The notes below the pieces were generated by a model. It did no database searches. It saw only the letters and a program-made list of their open reading frames with translations, and had not been told where the DNA came from. A program made the translations under genes and the position numbers. From NCBI GenBank assembly GCA_051649245.1, contig JBOFGS010000019.1, positions 62,001-126,000 of the forward strand: a stretch of DNA of 64,000 nucleotides, written 5' to 3'. This stretch comes from Brevinema_A sp051649245 (GTDB lineage Bacteria > Spirochaetota > Brevinematia > Brevinematales > Brevinemataceae). Shown here in pieces: positions 7,202-17,416 of this stretch. Numbering within the stretch: position 1 is the stretch's first letter; every line of letters begins with the position of its first letter.

Positions 7202-8557
7202 TTAATAATTATTTCGCAATTGAAAAATTTTTTTATTGATATTTTTGAAATCAAATATCAAACTTGCAACAGAAACTAGACCGATAAATAAATATGCAAC
7301 AGTAAATGAAAGCCACACACCAATAATATTGAAATAATAAGGTAAGATATTCAACATTCCAATCAAAAAAATTGGATAACCTAAGGAAAGAAAAAATGAT
7401 TGGCGTGCATGACCCATGGCTTGTAATGCTTCGACAATACAAATAAAAACAGCCCAACACCAAAAAGTACTTCCTTCATAACGTGAAATTTCCTGACATA
7501 TTTGAATAATCAAAGGATCAGGAGTAAATACTTGATAAAGTGCCGTAGGAGCCCAAACAAGTAATGCAGTACATAACAAACCAACCCCAACACCGACAGA
7601 AACAATAGTCAGAATGATTTTTTTTACACGTTGAAAAAGAGTTGCTCCGTAGTTGATACCAATAAGTGGTTGCCCACCCATGGTGAGTGATATTAAAATC
7701 ATTGCCATTAAGTTACACAATCGTGTATAAATACCAAAAGCAGACAAATATTCAGCACCATAAGAACTAATGACGCTGTTTGCAAGAGAAAATACACCCA
7801 CAAATAGCATCAATCGCATTCCTGTAGGAAAACCAACAACAATAATCTCTTTCAATGCGTTAACATGAAATCGATATTCATGACTAAAAAGCAGATTAGT
7901 TTGATAAAGCTTTCGTATTTTATAAAGTAATGCAATGGTTAATAACGCTTGACTAATAGCTGTTGCTAAGGCAGCTCCACCGACACCCCAATGAAAAACC
8001 ACGATAAACAGAGCGTCTAAAATAATATTTGTTCCTGCGGCTACAATGTTGAGATATGTACCATCGAGTACTTTACCTTGTGCACGCAATGAACCTAACA
8101 TCATATTATTAAGAGGTAAAATAAATGCTGTCCAAAGAATAATCGATCCATATTCTTTAGCATAAGGAAGGATGGTCTTCGAAGCTCCTATCATAGGCAG
8201 AAAAAAATCCATATTTATAAGAAATATAAAGCTCAACGAGATAGAGACAAACAAATTACCCCAAAAACTATGAATTAATGTCTTAAGTACTCTATGATGA
8301 TCATTAGCTCCAAGAGCACGTGAAATAATAGAGCCATTACCGACAGAAAATAATACCCCTATAGAAATAAAAATCAATTGAATAACATTAATAACCGCCA
8401 AAGCTGCTAATCCATCGTTACCAACAAAATAACCAACAAAAATTGAGTCTACAGTATTGTATAAAGAATCAACTAATCCAGAAAAAATAGCAGGCAATGA
8501 CAATGTTAAGAGCATCTTCAAAATATTTTCTTCTTGTAAAAATTTTTTAGTGGGCAT
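7202..8557 (-). CDS. MATE family efflux transporter (first paralogue)
   Basis: This roughly 451-residue protein has about 12 hydrophobic segments. It carries MATE N-lobe hallmarks: LTLSLPAIFSGLVDSLYNTVDSIFVG near the start, then GNGSIISRALGA. MATE pumps expel drugs or cations in exchange for Na+ or H+. The start chosen is ATG 8557, which has TAGGAATT upstream; an in-frame start at 8590 lacks a ribosome site. It is followed with no gap by yggS. A second MATE gene lies just upstream on the same strand. Substrate unknown. Confidence 0.88.
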   Translation of the reverse strand: MPTKKFLQEENILKMLLTLSLPAIFSGLVDSLYNTVDSIFVGYFVGNDGLAALAVINVIQLIFISIGVLFSVGNGSIISRALGANDHHRVLKTLIHSFWGNLFVSISLSFIFLINMDFFLPMIGASKTILPYAKEYGSIILWTAFILPLNNMMLGSLRAQGKVLDGTYLNIVAAGTNIILDALFIVVFHWGVGGAALATAISQALLTIALLYKIRKLYQTNLLFSHEYRFHVNALKEIIVVGFPTGMRLMLFVGVFSLANSVISSYGAEYLSAFGIYTRLCNLMAMILISLTMGGQPLIGINYGATLFQRVKKIILTIVSVGVGVGLLCTALLVWAPTALYQVFTPDPLIIQICQEISRYEGSTFWCWAVFICIVEALQAMGHARQSFFLSLGYPIFLIGMLNILPYYFNIIGVWLSFTVAYLFIGLVSVASLIFDFKNINKKIFQLRNNY

Positions 8558-8680
8558 GGATGAATTCCTAAATAAAAGAGTTAAAGACAATTATATTATT
8601 AAGTTAATAATAATCACACATGACATGTTTATTAAAATTAACTTAAAGCTAATTCTTTATTGATGTTATATTATAGATAG

Positions 8681-10048
8681 TTATGAAAAAGAATGATGGG
8701 TTAGTTCCTCTTTCTTTTTTAGTTTTACAAGTTCATAAGACATAACAATTGCCGTTATGATGGAAGACATAATATCGGTAATGGGAAAAGACAACCACAC
8801 ACCAAATTCGTGGTAAAACCGTGGGAGAATACCCATGATTACAGCCATAATTGTGGGTCTACAAAGAGATAAAAAAAATGCTTCTTTGGGATGTCCCATC
8901 GCAATCAATGATCCTGTAGAAAATATTTGGAATCCATATAAGAAAAACGTTATGCCAACCGTTCTTGTAGCGGAAACTAAATATGTCAACACATGAACAT
9001 CATCTGTAAATAATTGAAATAATGGTACCGGTGCAACCATAAAAATAATTGATGGAATAATACCGATAATAGTTGCTAAGGTATAGCCTTTGAGGATAAT
9101 ATTTTTTACTTTGAGAAATTTTTGAGCACCATAATTATAACCTATTAGTGTTTGGGTGCCAAGATTAGAACCAAAAATAGGTTGATAGGCTAAATGCAAC
9201 AATCTATTTAAAACACCAAATGAAGCAACAGCTGTTGCTCCATATACAGCCAAAGATCTATTAGCAATAATACCCATCACTGTAAACATCATCATTCGAA
9301 AAAAATTAAAAATCCCTATACTAAAAATTTCTTTAACAATTGATATTTTGAAAAAATCAAATTGGGTTAATTTTATTTGATACTCGTATAAAACCTTAGA
9401 AAACGCCCAAAACATGACGATCAATTGGGAAATAATAGTGGCATACGCAGCACCTTTAACCTCCCAGTGAAATACAATAATAAAGAAAGCATCCAATACA
9501 ATATTCATCAATGCACCAGTTAAACTTAACATCATGACTATTTTAACAGACCCTTTGGAACGAAGTGCTGACAATAAAATGCCATTCAAAGGAATAATAA
9601 AACCAAACCACAGCAATACTTCTGCATAATCTCTAGAATAAGCTAATACATCCTCAGAAGATCCCATATAACGTAAAATAGGATCTAATTCCAGCAATAA
9701 AATAAACGACACAGCCATTAAGGTAACAATACTAAGAAAAATACCTGTTATTAATGTATGCTTAACTTTTTCATAATTTTTAGCACCTATAGCACGGGAT
9801 AAAATAGAGGAAGTTCCAACTGCAAATAAACCTCCAATAGCAAGCAAGGTCATATTAAGAACTGTATTAACGGCAAGAGCTGCTAACGCAAGTCCTCCAA
9901 CAAATCTACCTAAAAAAATAGAATCAACCATACTATATAAAGCTTCAACAAACCCTGTGATCATCATTGGTAAAGATATCTTAACAATAGAAGAGGTAAT
10001 ATCATCACTTTCCAATAACAAAATAGATTGATCTTTTTTGTGGAACAT
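8681..10048 (-). CDS. MATE family efflux transporter (second paralogue)
   Basis: This 455-residue 12-TM protein is homologous to its downstream neighbour: KISLPMMITGFVEALYSMVDSIFLGRFVGG aligns with the same region there, and TSSILSRAIGAKN with GSIISRALGAND. The C-terminal cytoplasmic tail is Lys/Glu-rich. The ribosome site is AGAAGAAGGG. The pair probably arose by tandem duplication and has diverged strongly. Na+ or H+ coupling and substrate cannot be told from sequence alone. Confidence 0.88.
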   Translation of the reverse strand: MFHKKDQSILLLESDDITSSIVKISLPMMITGFVEALYSMVDSIFLGRFVGGLALAALAVNTVLNMTLLAIGGLFAVGTSSILSRAIGAKNYEKVKHTLITGIFLSIVTLMAVSFILLLELDPILRYMGSSEDVLAYSRDYAEVLLWFGFIIPLNGILLSALRSKGSVKIVMMLSLTGALMNIVLDAFFIIVFHWEVKGAAYATIISQLIVMFWAFSKVLYEYQIKLTQFDFFKISIVKEIFSIGIFNFFRMMMFTVMGIIANRSLAVYGATAVASFGVLNRLLHLAYQPIFGSNLGTQTLIGYNYGAQKFLKVKNIILKGYTLATIIGIIPSIIFMVAPVPLFQLFTDDVHVLTYLVSATRTVGITFFLYGFQIFSTGSLIAMGHPKEAFFLSLCRPTIMAVIMGILPRFYHEFGVWLSFPITDIMSSIITAIVMSYELVKLKKKEELTHHSFS

Positions 10049-10090
10049 TACACCCTTCTTCTTATGAAATTATAATAACTTTATATAAAT

Positions 10091-10127
10091 ATTAACAAGA
10101 GTAGGAATCATTCTTGCCCTTGTTAAT
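10091..10127 (-). terminator. possible stem-loop after the TPR gene
   Basis: The arms ATTAACAAG and CTTGTTAAT (9 bp) enclose a 19-nt loop with an inner AGGAAT/ATTCT pairing, between the TPR gene end and the second MATE gene. There is no strong T-run in either direction, so it may be an mRNA-processing hairpin rather than a terminator. Confidence 0.35.
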
Positions 10128-10152
10128 CAGATTATTAAGAGATCGTTGATAT

Positions 10153-10890
10153 TTATTGAGTATCTTGAGGAGTTTTACTTAAAAGATATATTTTTGCGTT
10201 TGCAAAATTATTCCAAACAGAATCTGAAAATGGAAGTACTTTTTGATAATAAGCAATAGCTTCGGCATTGTTATTTCTAATCTCATAATTTCTTGCAATA
10301 GCGATCAAAATATAATCTGTCATATATTTTTCATTATCTTTTTTCAATGCATCTTGAAAAAAGATAATCGCTTCTTCATGTAATCCTTGTTGTTCTTTAC
10401 GAGTACCCTCTCCTAGAGCAACTAACACATCCCAAAACTGTTTATGTTTTTTTTGAATACGATCCAAATAATCACTTGATTTCATACGATTTAGTAATTC
10501 TTGATCATCAACTAACGCATTCAAATTGGAAACATCGATAATTGATAGATATACAGATGCCGCTCTTGCTGCAGCAACGGTCTCACTATAATCAGAAATT
10601 AATATATCTAAAGATTCCAATCCTTCTGTATACAATAATTTTGCTTGAGCAGTTTGTGGATCAGTGATGGGAAAAGGATTATTTGGGTTTTGTTGGATTT
10701 TTGATGCAACAAAACCTATTTTTTGCCAAGCTTCATCAAAAATTACAAGTGCTTCTTCTGATTTATCAATTTTTCTTTGGTACAAAAAACCCATACCTAA
10801 AGAAGCCACAATAATAGCTCCAAAAACACCAAGAACAATGAGTCTTTTTTGAATTAAATATTTCATCACTTGATCAAGATCGAATGTCAT
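10153..10890 (-). CDS. membrane-anchored TPR-like protein (YfgM-like)
   Basis: The product is 245 residues from ATG 10890, which has GGAGA 6 nt upstream; an in-frame ATG at 10902 would overlap that ribosome site. A short cytoplasmic segment is followed by one transmembrane helix (about 14-34), then a periplasmic helical domain. Helix-turn-helix pairs of TPR type are visible, for example KLLYTEGLESLDILISDY and NAEAIAYYQKVLPF. Topology and size fit the YfgM/TPR_21 type of periplasmic scaffold. It lies 31 bp after rpsA. Partner proteins are unknown. Confidence 0.65.
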   Translation of the reverse strand: MTFDLDQVMKYLIQKRLIVLGVFGAIIVASLGMGFLYQRKIDKSEEALVIFDEAWQKIGFVASKIQQNPNNPFPITDPQTAQAKLLYTEGLESLDILISDYSETVAAARAASVYLSIIDVSNLNALVDDQELLNRMKSSDYLDRIQKKHKQFWDVLVALGEGTRKEQQGLHEEAIIFFQDALKKDNEKYMTDYILIAIARNYEIRNNNAEAIAYYQKVLPFSDSVWNNFANAKIYLLSKTPQDTQ

Positions 10891-10921
10891 TATTTTCTCC
10901 AAAATATATTTTTAGTATATT

Positions 10922-12586
10922 TTATTTATTTTTTAGAATATCTCCAAATAATGCACCAAGTGTGGGAGCAGAAGTTTCTTTTGCGGAAAGATATTTTTCA
11001 AGTTCTTGTTTTTCTTCTGTTTTTACAGCATCTCTAATACTGAGTTCAATGATTTGATCTGTAACGCTTATCTTGCGAAGGGCACCCTGCAATTCATCTC
11101 CTACTTTACAGAGAGTTTGAGGATCTTGAACATGCTCGGTAGATAATTGAGATACATGGATAAATGATTTTAAGCCATTTTCAAGCACAAGATAGACACG
11201 GTCTTTCGTGATTTCAATAACTTTTCCGGAAATCATAGTGCCAACTTTATAATTATCAGCAAAATTTTGGTATGGATTAGCAGAAAGTTGTTTGATACCA
11301 AGACGTAATTTTTCATTTTTTGCATCAACATGTAACACTGTTGCTGTCACAGAATCATTTTTTTGGAATTTTTCTGTAAGATTAACATTATTATCTTGCC
11401 AATCAATATCTTCTTTTCGAATCAAACCTTCAAGTCCATTTTCAAATTGAACAAAAATACCAAAATCAGTAATAGCAGAAATTTTACCTTGTTGTTTTGA
11501 CCCTACAGCAAAATCTGTCTCAGCTTTTGACCAAGGATTTTCTAATAAATCTCTCAAAGACACAATGATCCTTCTTTTAGAATGATCCATTTCTTTAACT
11601 TTCACATCAACCCTATCACCAATGTTAAGTAATCTTTTAGGATCAGATACTTTGGATGTCCAGCTCATTTCACTAACAGGTAATAAACACTCAACACCTT
11701 GTTGATCTTCAACAATAGCCAATCCTTTGGCAAAACGAATCACTTTAGTTGTAAGATGATCTCCCACTTTTTTATGATCAAAAAACATATCTACAGGATT
11801 GACGATCGTTGCTTTACGAGAAACACGTACAGATTTTTTCTCATGATTTAACTCTAAAATTTCAACATTAAATGTATCACCTTTTTTGATAACATCTTTT
11901 AAAGACTTAATAAATTTCCAATCAAATTCCATGATAGGCATAAACCCTGTAATTTGCTCAACTGTTAATAAAGCAAAGGTATCTTGTACCATAAAAACAG
12001 TAGCAGGAAGAACAGCTCCAATACTATGAGTCTTTTGAAAAACGTCAAAAGAATCATTCTGCAGTTTCTCACGAATAACTTTTTCCGAAACAACAACACG
12101 GTTACGCTCATTTTTAATGACAGTAACATTAACGATCGTTCCAATCATGGCATTAATATCATCACCAACATAAATATGAGATAAAGGTAAAAATGCCTCT
12201 ACTCCATCAATGGAAACCATAAATCCACTATTTTGACCATCTTTATTGACAACTAATTTTTCTATTTTTGCAGAAAGTGCGGTTTGATCAAGTGATGATT
12301 GATGAATATTCTGTTGTGCTTCTAGATACTTTGCTTTTTTTTGTGACGCATAAGGAATACCATCTTTCAAACCTATTGAGGTAACCAACACGTGATCACC
12401 AATATTTAAAGTATCGATTGCTTCAGAAAACAGAAGCATCCATTCTGATTTATCACCTACTGATAAGAAATATTCATTATCACCTTTGTTGATAACAACT
12501 CCATTAACTAATTCTTCTTGCTCCGTATCATTTGTGATGCTGTCTCCTTGCATCGCACTTAAGAACAATTCATCATATGTACTCAT
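10922..12586 (-). CDS. rpsA: 30S ribosomal protein S1
   Basis: The 554-residue protein contains six S1 (OB-fold) RNA-binding repeats, starting near residues 28, 110, 188, 272, 358 and 445. The fifth (QGKISAITDFGIFVQFENGLEGLI) and the fourth are the most canonical. S1 binds mRNA leaders and aids initiation on the 30S subunit. Repeats 1 and 2 are degenerate, as expected for the ribosome-docking domains. The start has GGGGAG upstream. In many bacteria cmk precedes rpsA; here cmk is separate (39382-40023). Confidence 0.94.
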   Translation of the reverse strand: MSTYDELFLSAMQGDSITNDTEQEELVNGVVINKGDNEYFLSVGDKSEWMLLFSEAIDTLNIGDHVLVTSIGLKDGIPYASQKKAKYLEAQQNIHQSSLDQTALSAKIEKLVVNKDGQNSGFMVSIDGVEAFLPLSHIYVGDDINAMIGTIVNVTVIKNERNRVVVSEKVIREKLQNDSFDVFQKTHSIGAVLPATVFMVQDTFALLTVEQITGFMPIMEFDWKFIKSLKDVIKKGDTFNVEILELNHEKKSVRVSRKATIVNPVDMFFDHKKVGDHLTTKVIRFAKGLAIVEDQQGVECLLPVSEMSWTSKVSDPKRLLNIGDRVDVKVKEMDHSKRRIIVSLRDLLENPWSKAETDFAVGSKQQGKISAITDFGIFVQFENGLEGLIRKEDIDWQDNNVNLTEKFQKNDSVTATVLHVDAKNEKLRLGIKQLSANPYQNFADNYKVGTMISGKVIEITKDRVYLVLENGLKSFIHVSQLSTEHVQDPQTLCKVGDELQGALRKISVTDQIIELSIRDAVKTEEKQELEKYLSAKETSAPTLGALFGDILKNK

Positions 12587-12670
12587 GACTGGTTACTCCC
12601 CACAAAAATCTTAATCAAAAATAATTTTTAAGATATTATATTATGTATAAAATATTTGAAAATAGCAAGT

Positions 12671-12696
12671 AAATTATCTGATTTTTCAGATAATTT
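12671..12696 (-). terminator. hairpin between rpsA and the upstream gene
   Basis: A perfect 11-bp stem, AAATTATCTGA and TCAGATAATTT, encloses a TTTT loop. It lies 16 bp past the stop of the minus-strand gene at 12712 and upstream of rpsA. The stem is A/T-rich and the minus-strand tail is only modestly T-rich, so termination may be partial. Confidence 0.5.
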
Positions 12697-12711
12697 TCAC
12701 CTTATTTCGTA

Positions 12712-13332
12712 TTATTTTAAAATTATCTTATAAATTTGGAAAATCCCTGTTGATCGTGTGCCTTCGTAATTGATTGTTTTTATTTTTTGTGGCACGTACA
12801 AATGATCTTGCTTCAACCAAAGAATTTCTGCAACAAACTTCTTCTTTTGATCTTCTACAATCATCACCGTATCAACCAAACCAAGATTTCCTACTTTCAT
12901 AACATAGACTGTTTCTATATCTCCGCGTTTATAAGACACATAGTAAGTGATGTCTTTTTTAATACTTTTTTTAATGGTAAAACGTTGTTGCAGTCTTTCA
13001 TAACCAACGGTTGACATCAATGGTAGTAACAACATATTGATATACGACGCATATTGTGATAATGCCATTTCATAAAATGTTTCTGTATCCTTGACTAGTA
13101 ATTCAACACCTTTATTTGCTGCGTAGTTTACTTCAACACGGTATTTCCCTTTAATCTTATCACCCAAAAGCCTTTTTGCATCAGCAGGTTCGAGCTCAGC
13201 AGAGAATGCTTTTGCGGCAACAACACCCAAATGTTTTTCACGTAATGCTTGAAAATCTTGAATTATCGTGTCTTCTTCTGATGCAAAAAGTGAAATATTC
13301 ACGATCAGTAAAAACAATATCTGTACTAACAT
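12712..13332 (-). CDS. periplasmic hypothetical protein (LolA-like beta pattern)
   Basis: This 206-residue protein has a signal peptide (MLVQILFLLIVNISLFAS, cleavage near 17-18). The mature part has alternating strands such as GKYRVEVNYAANKGVELLVKDTETFY and ITYYVSYKRGDIETVYVMKVGNLGLVDTVMI. This resembles the half-barrel lipoprotein-carrier fold, but I see no diagnostic motif. It starts 22 bp after the large lipoprotein and is likely cotranscribed. GGGGA precedes the ATG. Function unknown; envelope biogenesis is a guess from fold pattern and context. Confidence 0.55.
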   Translation of the reverse strand: MLVQILFLLIVNISLFASEEDTIIQDFQALREKHLGVVAAKAFSAELEPADAKRLLGDKIKGKYRVEVNYAANKGVELLVKDTETFYEMALSQYASYINMLLLPLMSTVGYERLQQRFTIKKSIKKDITYYVSYKRGDIETVYVMKVGNLGLVDTVMIVEDQKKKFVAEILWLKQDHLYVPQKIKTINYEGTRSTGIFQIYKIILK

Positions 13333-13353
13333 AAATCCCCTTACGTAATATAC

Positions 13354-15486
13354 TTAAATATCAAAAAATAATGATTTTAAAAATTGTGCTAATCGTGAAT
13401 ATTGTAACCATTCTAAAGTTCTATCAACAAACACTTTCGATGACTCCACTGATTTTTTGTTTGGATCGTTGGATTGACCACTTAATGCTTCTGTTCCGGA
13501 CAAAATGTTTGTCAAACGAAGCACTTTTAATCCATCTGCACCATAGGATGCCAGTACCTCTCTTCGTAATCCACCACCAATAAAATAAGCAATTCCATTT
13601 TTATCATACGATTCTGATTCTATGGTGAGTGTTTCATCTTTATTCACTCTTATACCAAGAACACCATTTACCCCATCAGCAACCCAAAGAATATTTTCAT
13701 AAGGATAAACAGAAAAAGCATCACCAACTAATGCGAGACGGGACACTTGTTCGCCGATAGTATTATTTTGATTGCGACGATATAGAACAAATCCATCCAA
13801 ATTATCCACAACAACATAATATCGTTTATTGTAAATTTCGTACGGAATAACCATCGAAACTTCAGAAAATAATTTTTTATAGGATGAAATAATCTCATCT
13901 GTCAAACGATCAATGACATGAAAACCATCAGCACCAGCAGCAACATACAAAAAATATTCGTCAGCTATCATATAACGAATATTTGTCATCGTAATATTAG
14001 TGTTGACCAGATCAAAATTAGTTTTAATTTGAAATTTCGGTAGATTTCGTAGGATTTCTGCCAACAATTGATCATCCAATAATTCTATAATCTGATAGTA
14101 TTGTTTTTGTTGAAACAAGGTAAATAATTGAAGCAAATTCACACCGGCATCATTAAATTCAGGAATTAACTCAATCAGCAAATTGACCTGCTGGAGTGCT
14201 GATTGAAAAAATAATTCCAGTTCATCGACTCCCAATTGATATAAACGATTTTTAATCTCATCCGTATCATCCGGAAAAAATTGACGACCTACTGCTTGAA
14301 TAGTTCTTTCAATTTCCTGCTTGGCATTACCTATAGGAACACGATTAGTAAACGGAAAATAGCTGGGATCATGAAGTGTATCGGTATCAAAACCACCCTC
14401 TGTTAGCATTTGTAAATTGGATAAATAAGATTCTGCGTATAAGGTGTCCGTATCTTTTAAATTTGTAATCTGTTCTAAAATGGCATTATTGCTATTTTGA
14501 TTATCTTGTTCCAATAAAGATTGGAGAGGCAAAATATTAGAAATCAATCCAGAATAGGGCATATTATTTGATTGTGCCAAAAATTGAGAAACCATAGGAT
14601 CGGACAAAATATTTTGAAGTGAATTTGTTTGCAAATAATTTTTAGAAATATTTAAGATATTACTTAGTACGGATTTATCTGTGATTTGCACAAGCTGTTG
14701 GAGTTGTTTTTGATTTTGAGGGGATAAAAAAGGTATATTGGTAACAATACGATTAAACGCATCCTCATCATTGATCGCCAATGAAATTAAAGCCTCGAAG
14801 TTCGTAATCTGAGAAATATTGGTGATCTGAGATGCTGATGGAGGATCTAAAATCGCAAATAAGGTTGGGAGGCTTTCAAATTCGAGCGATGAAATAAAAT
14901 CAACCAATCCTGTGATTTTCGGATATTGAAAAAAATTATTTGACAAAAAAGACAATTCATAAGTAACGAGACCACGATTTTCATCAGCAATAAGCACTTT
15001 GTATTTACCAGAAGGATTAAATGTTGTTATTGTATTTCGAATACGAAAATCAGGACGAACAGCTAAAGATCCAAGAGGTTTGGTGTATGTCTCGCCTATC
15101 TCGGCAACACCTATCCCCCCACCTTGTACGGTATCAAAACCAAAAATAAGATTAGTAGCAAATTCTGTCTTCAAGATTTCTACTGTTCTGACAAAAACTT
15201 GTTCCAAATTTTCAGAATATAAATTTGTTAATGACAAAGAACGAACAAGCTCTATCGTATCACCTACGATACGATATGTCAAAATACCACCAGATCCTGC
15301 AGCCGCATAAATCAAATCATTGATACGTACAAAAGAACGAATCTCTTCAGATGCCGGTGTTTTTGCTTCAGAAACGGTAAGTAAAGGATAAGCTACAGAA
15401 TCATCAAAAGTTAATTTTCCACAAGACACCATAAAAAGACCACAAAACAGCAAAGACAAAGTACACATTTTTTTAGACAAAAGCAA
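13354..15486 (-). CDS. large lipoprotein with beta-propeller-like repeats
   Basis: The 710-residue product has a lipoprotein signal: basic start (LLSKKM), hydrophobic core and FMVSC-GK with the lipidated Cys near residue 22. The N-terminal part (about 45-200) and C-terminal part (about 490-680) contain repeats such as LIYAAAGSGGILTYRI, YFLYVAAGADGFHVID, ILWVADGVNGVLGIRV and VLASYGADGLKVLRL, typical of propeller blades. Between them lies a helical Gln/Asn/Leu-rich insertion (about 200-480). The start codon appears to be TTG 15486 with AAGGAA 8 nt upstream; the first in-frame ATG (15468) would remove the basic residues. Probably an outer-membrane surface or periplasmic lipoprotein. Confidence 0.7.
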   Translation of the reverse strand: MLLSKKMCTLSLLFCGLFMVSCGKLTFDDSVAYPLLTVSEAKTPASEEIRSFVRINDLIYAAAGSGGILTYRIVGDTIELVRSLSLTNLYSENLEQVFVRTVEILKTEFATNLIFGFDTVQGGGIGVAEIGETYTKPLGSLAVRPDFRIRNTITTFNPSGKYKVLIADENRGLVTYELSFLSNNFFQYPKITGLVDFISSLEFESLPTLFAILDPPSASQITNISQITNFEALISLAINDEDAFNRIVTNIPFLSPQNQKQLQQLVQITDKSVLSNILNISKNYLQTNSLQNILSDPMVSQFLAQSNNMPYSGLISNILPLQSLLEQDNQNSNNAILEQITNLKDTDTLYAESYLSNLQMLTEGGFDTDTLHDPSYFPFTNRVPIGNAKQEIERTIQAVGRQFFPDDTDEIKNRLYQLGVDELELFFQSALQQVNLLIELIPEFNDAGVNLLQLFTLFQQKQYYQIIELLDDQLLAEILRNLPKFQIKTNFDLVNTNITMTNIRYMIADEYFLYVAAGADGFHVIDRLTDEIISSYKKLFSEVSMVIPYEIYNKRYYVVVDNLDGFVLYRRNQNNTIGEQVSRLALVGDAFSVYPYENILWVADGVNGVLGIRVNKDETLTIESESYDKNGIAYFIGGGLRREVLASYGADGLKVLRLTNILSGTEALSGQSNDPNKKSVESSKVFVDRTLEWLQYSRLAQFLKSLFFDI

Positions 15487-15661
15487 CCATATTCCTTAAC
15501 ATAAAATTATGATTATTATAAATGGGATTTAATAAAAATTCAATTCCTCTACAGATTGATTATTATTTATTGTTTTTCGAGTACAGATAAAAAATACTTG
15601 CAAAATTGTCGAAATTATTGGATACTTTTTATATAAAATTGAGAAACATTAGGAGTTGATG

Positions 15662-17374
15662 ATGAGGTTTTTTATTCTCTTATTTCTCATAAAAGCTTCG
15701 ATATTTGGAGTGGAACCCAAAACAAGAATAGAAGTTAATCCTCCATTTATTGGAACGAATGAAACAGCTGAAATTGTCATTACAGCTATTGATCAAAAAT
15801 TTATTAAACCTCCTGTTCCTTCAATACAATCTTCTGATTTTGATATTGCGTTTATCAACACGTCTGTTGTCAATAAAATTCTTTCTGTGAATGGTAAAAC
15901 TACCAGAGAAAAAATGTTTCATTATATTTATCAGTTAGTGCCTAAAAATACAGGAAAATTTATCATCCCTGCATTTATTGGAACACTAAACTCCGGAAAA
16001 GAAGTATACACGGAAGCATCTCAAATCGAAGTAAAACCCGTAGATTATCTTCAAGCACAAAACACAAGCTCATCTTTTGGTGGTATTTTTTCTATTTTTG
16101 AGAATACCCCACGAGAGGTATTTTTGTTTTGGAAGCTCAGCACTAATAACACGATTCAAAATACTGGGATTATTGCTAATTTATATATCTATGCAGATGT
16201 TCCAAACTTTCTTCGCCAAACCCCTTATGTATCAGAAGCTTATCGCACAATGTACAATGGTGGTGTACTACATGAAATACCACTTAAAGAAGAACAAAGA
16301 ACATTAGAGTCTGGATATTTTGGCACACAACTCTTTTATGGTAAATTGTATAAGACATTTGTGCTTTATCCTTTAAAAACAGGATCCACTCTACTTAGTG
16401 CTCCTGTACTTGGAATAGATCAGCAACTTGGTAATTTTTATATCCAAGGTGATCCCGTTGAAATAAATTCTTACGCTATCACGTCAAATGCCTCATATAT
16501 TGGAGATGTACTTTCAGCACAGATTTCACTTTCCTCTAACCAAATAACTTCTGCTGGCGAAGGTAAATTACAATTAATCTTAACAGGAAATGGCAATACT
16601 GATTTTTTTACTAATCCATTAAAAAATATAAAAATCGATGGTCTTTTCATTGGAGAACCTGCAACAAAAGTTGATATTACAATCGATTCAAATCATTCAC
16701 AAATTTATATGAGCAAAACGTTTACTTATTCGATTATTCCAAATAAGTCAGGTACATTTATCATTCCGGCACTTGATTTTTCGTTTATCAAAAAAACAAA
16801 AGAACCCGTAACAATCAGTACTCCAATACTAAACGTTGAAGGTATTCTACTGGGATCAAATGTATCCTCATCAAAAAATATCCTGTTATCCAAGCAACCT
16901 ACAATTAATCAGAAATTTTATTACTCATCAGGAATAATGATGATTATTGGTGGTATATTAATTGGTTTAATGATGATTGTTTGGTCCTTGATCAAAGCAA
17001 AAAAGCTTTCTCGTATTGAAAGAGACAAAACATACGCACGTGCAATAAATGCAGATAAAAAAATAGCAGCACTTCTTAAAGAAAGTCAAGACGCAATCAC
17101 AAACAATAATCTCAAAGATGCTGCCCGCATACTTCGTCAAAGTTTGATTACTTATTGTGCTGATAAATTTGGGTTACCACAGACAATCTCATCTCGTGAT
17201 ATTGATCTCTTTTTTAATCAAAAAAATATTTCTTTTCCTAGTTCAGAATTAGGAGAACTACTAAATAATCTAGAGTTTCATGCTTTTGGCCAAGCACCTT
17301 CTATGGAAAAAATGCTTCAATACCAAGTACAAGGCGAAAAGCTTTTCGATCTTCTTTTTAAAATAAAAATTTAG
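15662..17374 (+). CDS. BatD-like protein (oxygen-tolerance family)
   Basis: The product is 570 residues from ATG 15662, the best spacing from AGGAG at 15651-15655. It has a signal peptide, then repeated Ig-like beta domains with family features: RIEVNPPFIGTNETAEIVI near the start, YQLVPKNTGKFIIPAF near 98, and a second YSIIPNKSGTFIIPAL near 358. A transmembrane helix (about 423-445) is followed by a cytoplasmic helical domain of about 120 residues. BatD is usually encoded with BatA/B/C and a MoxR ATPase; none is here. The family role (aerotolerance, envelope) is poorly defined. Confidence 0.75.
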   Translation: MRFFILLFLIKASIFGVEPKTRIEVNPPFIGTNETAEIVITAIDQKFIKPPVPSIQSSDFDIAFINTSVVNKILSVNGKTTREKMFHYIYQLVPKNTGKFIIPAFIGTLNSGKEVYTEASQIEVKPVDYLQAQNTSSSFGGIFSIFENTPREVFLFWKLSTNNTIQNTGIIANLYIYADVPNFLRQTPYVSEAYRTMYNGGVLHEIPLKEEQRTLESGYFGTQLFYGKLYKTFVLYPLKTGSTLLSAPVLGIDQQLGNFYIQGDPVEINSYAITSNASYIGDVLSAQISLSSNQITSAGEGKLQLILTGNGNTDFFTNPLKNIKIDGLFIGEPATKVDITIDSNHSQIYMSKTFTYSIIPNKSGTFIIPALDFSFIKKTKEPVTISTPILNVEGILLGSNVSSSKNILLSKQPTINQKFYYSSGIMMIIGGILIGLMMIVWSLIKAKKLSRIERDKTYARAINADKKIAALLKESQDAITNNNLKDAARILRQSLITYCADKFGLPQTISSRDIDLFFNQKNISFPSSELGELLNNLEFHAFGQAPSMEKMLQYQVQGEKLFDLLFKIKI

Positions 17375-17378
17375 TCAA

Positions 17379-17416
17379 TCAAATAAAATCCTCCCATTAC
17401 TGGGAGGATTTTATTT
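17379..17416. terminator. bidirectional terminator between batD and the glycosyltransferase
   Basis: A long perfect stem, TCAAATAAAATCCTCCCA with TGGGAGGATTTTATTTGA, encloses a TTAC loop. The G/C core is flanked by A/T runs on both sides. The minus-strand stop codon (17411-17413) lies inside the right arm. Confidence 0.88.
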
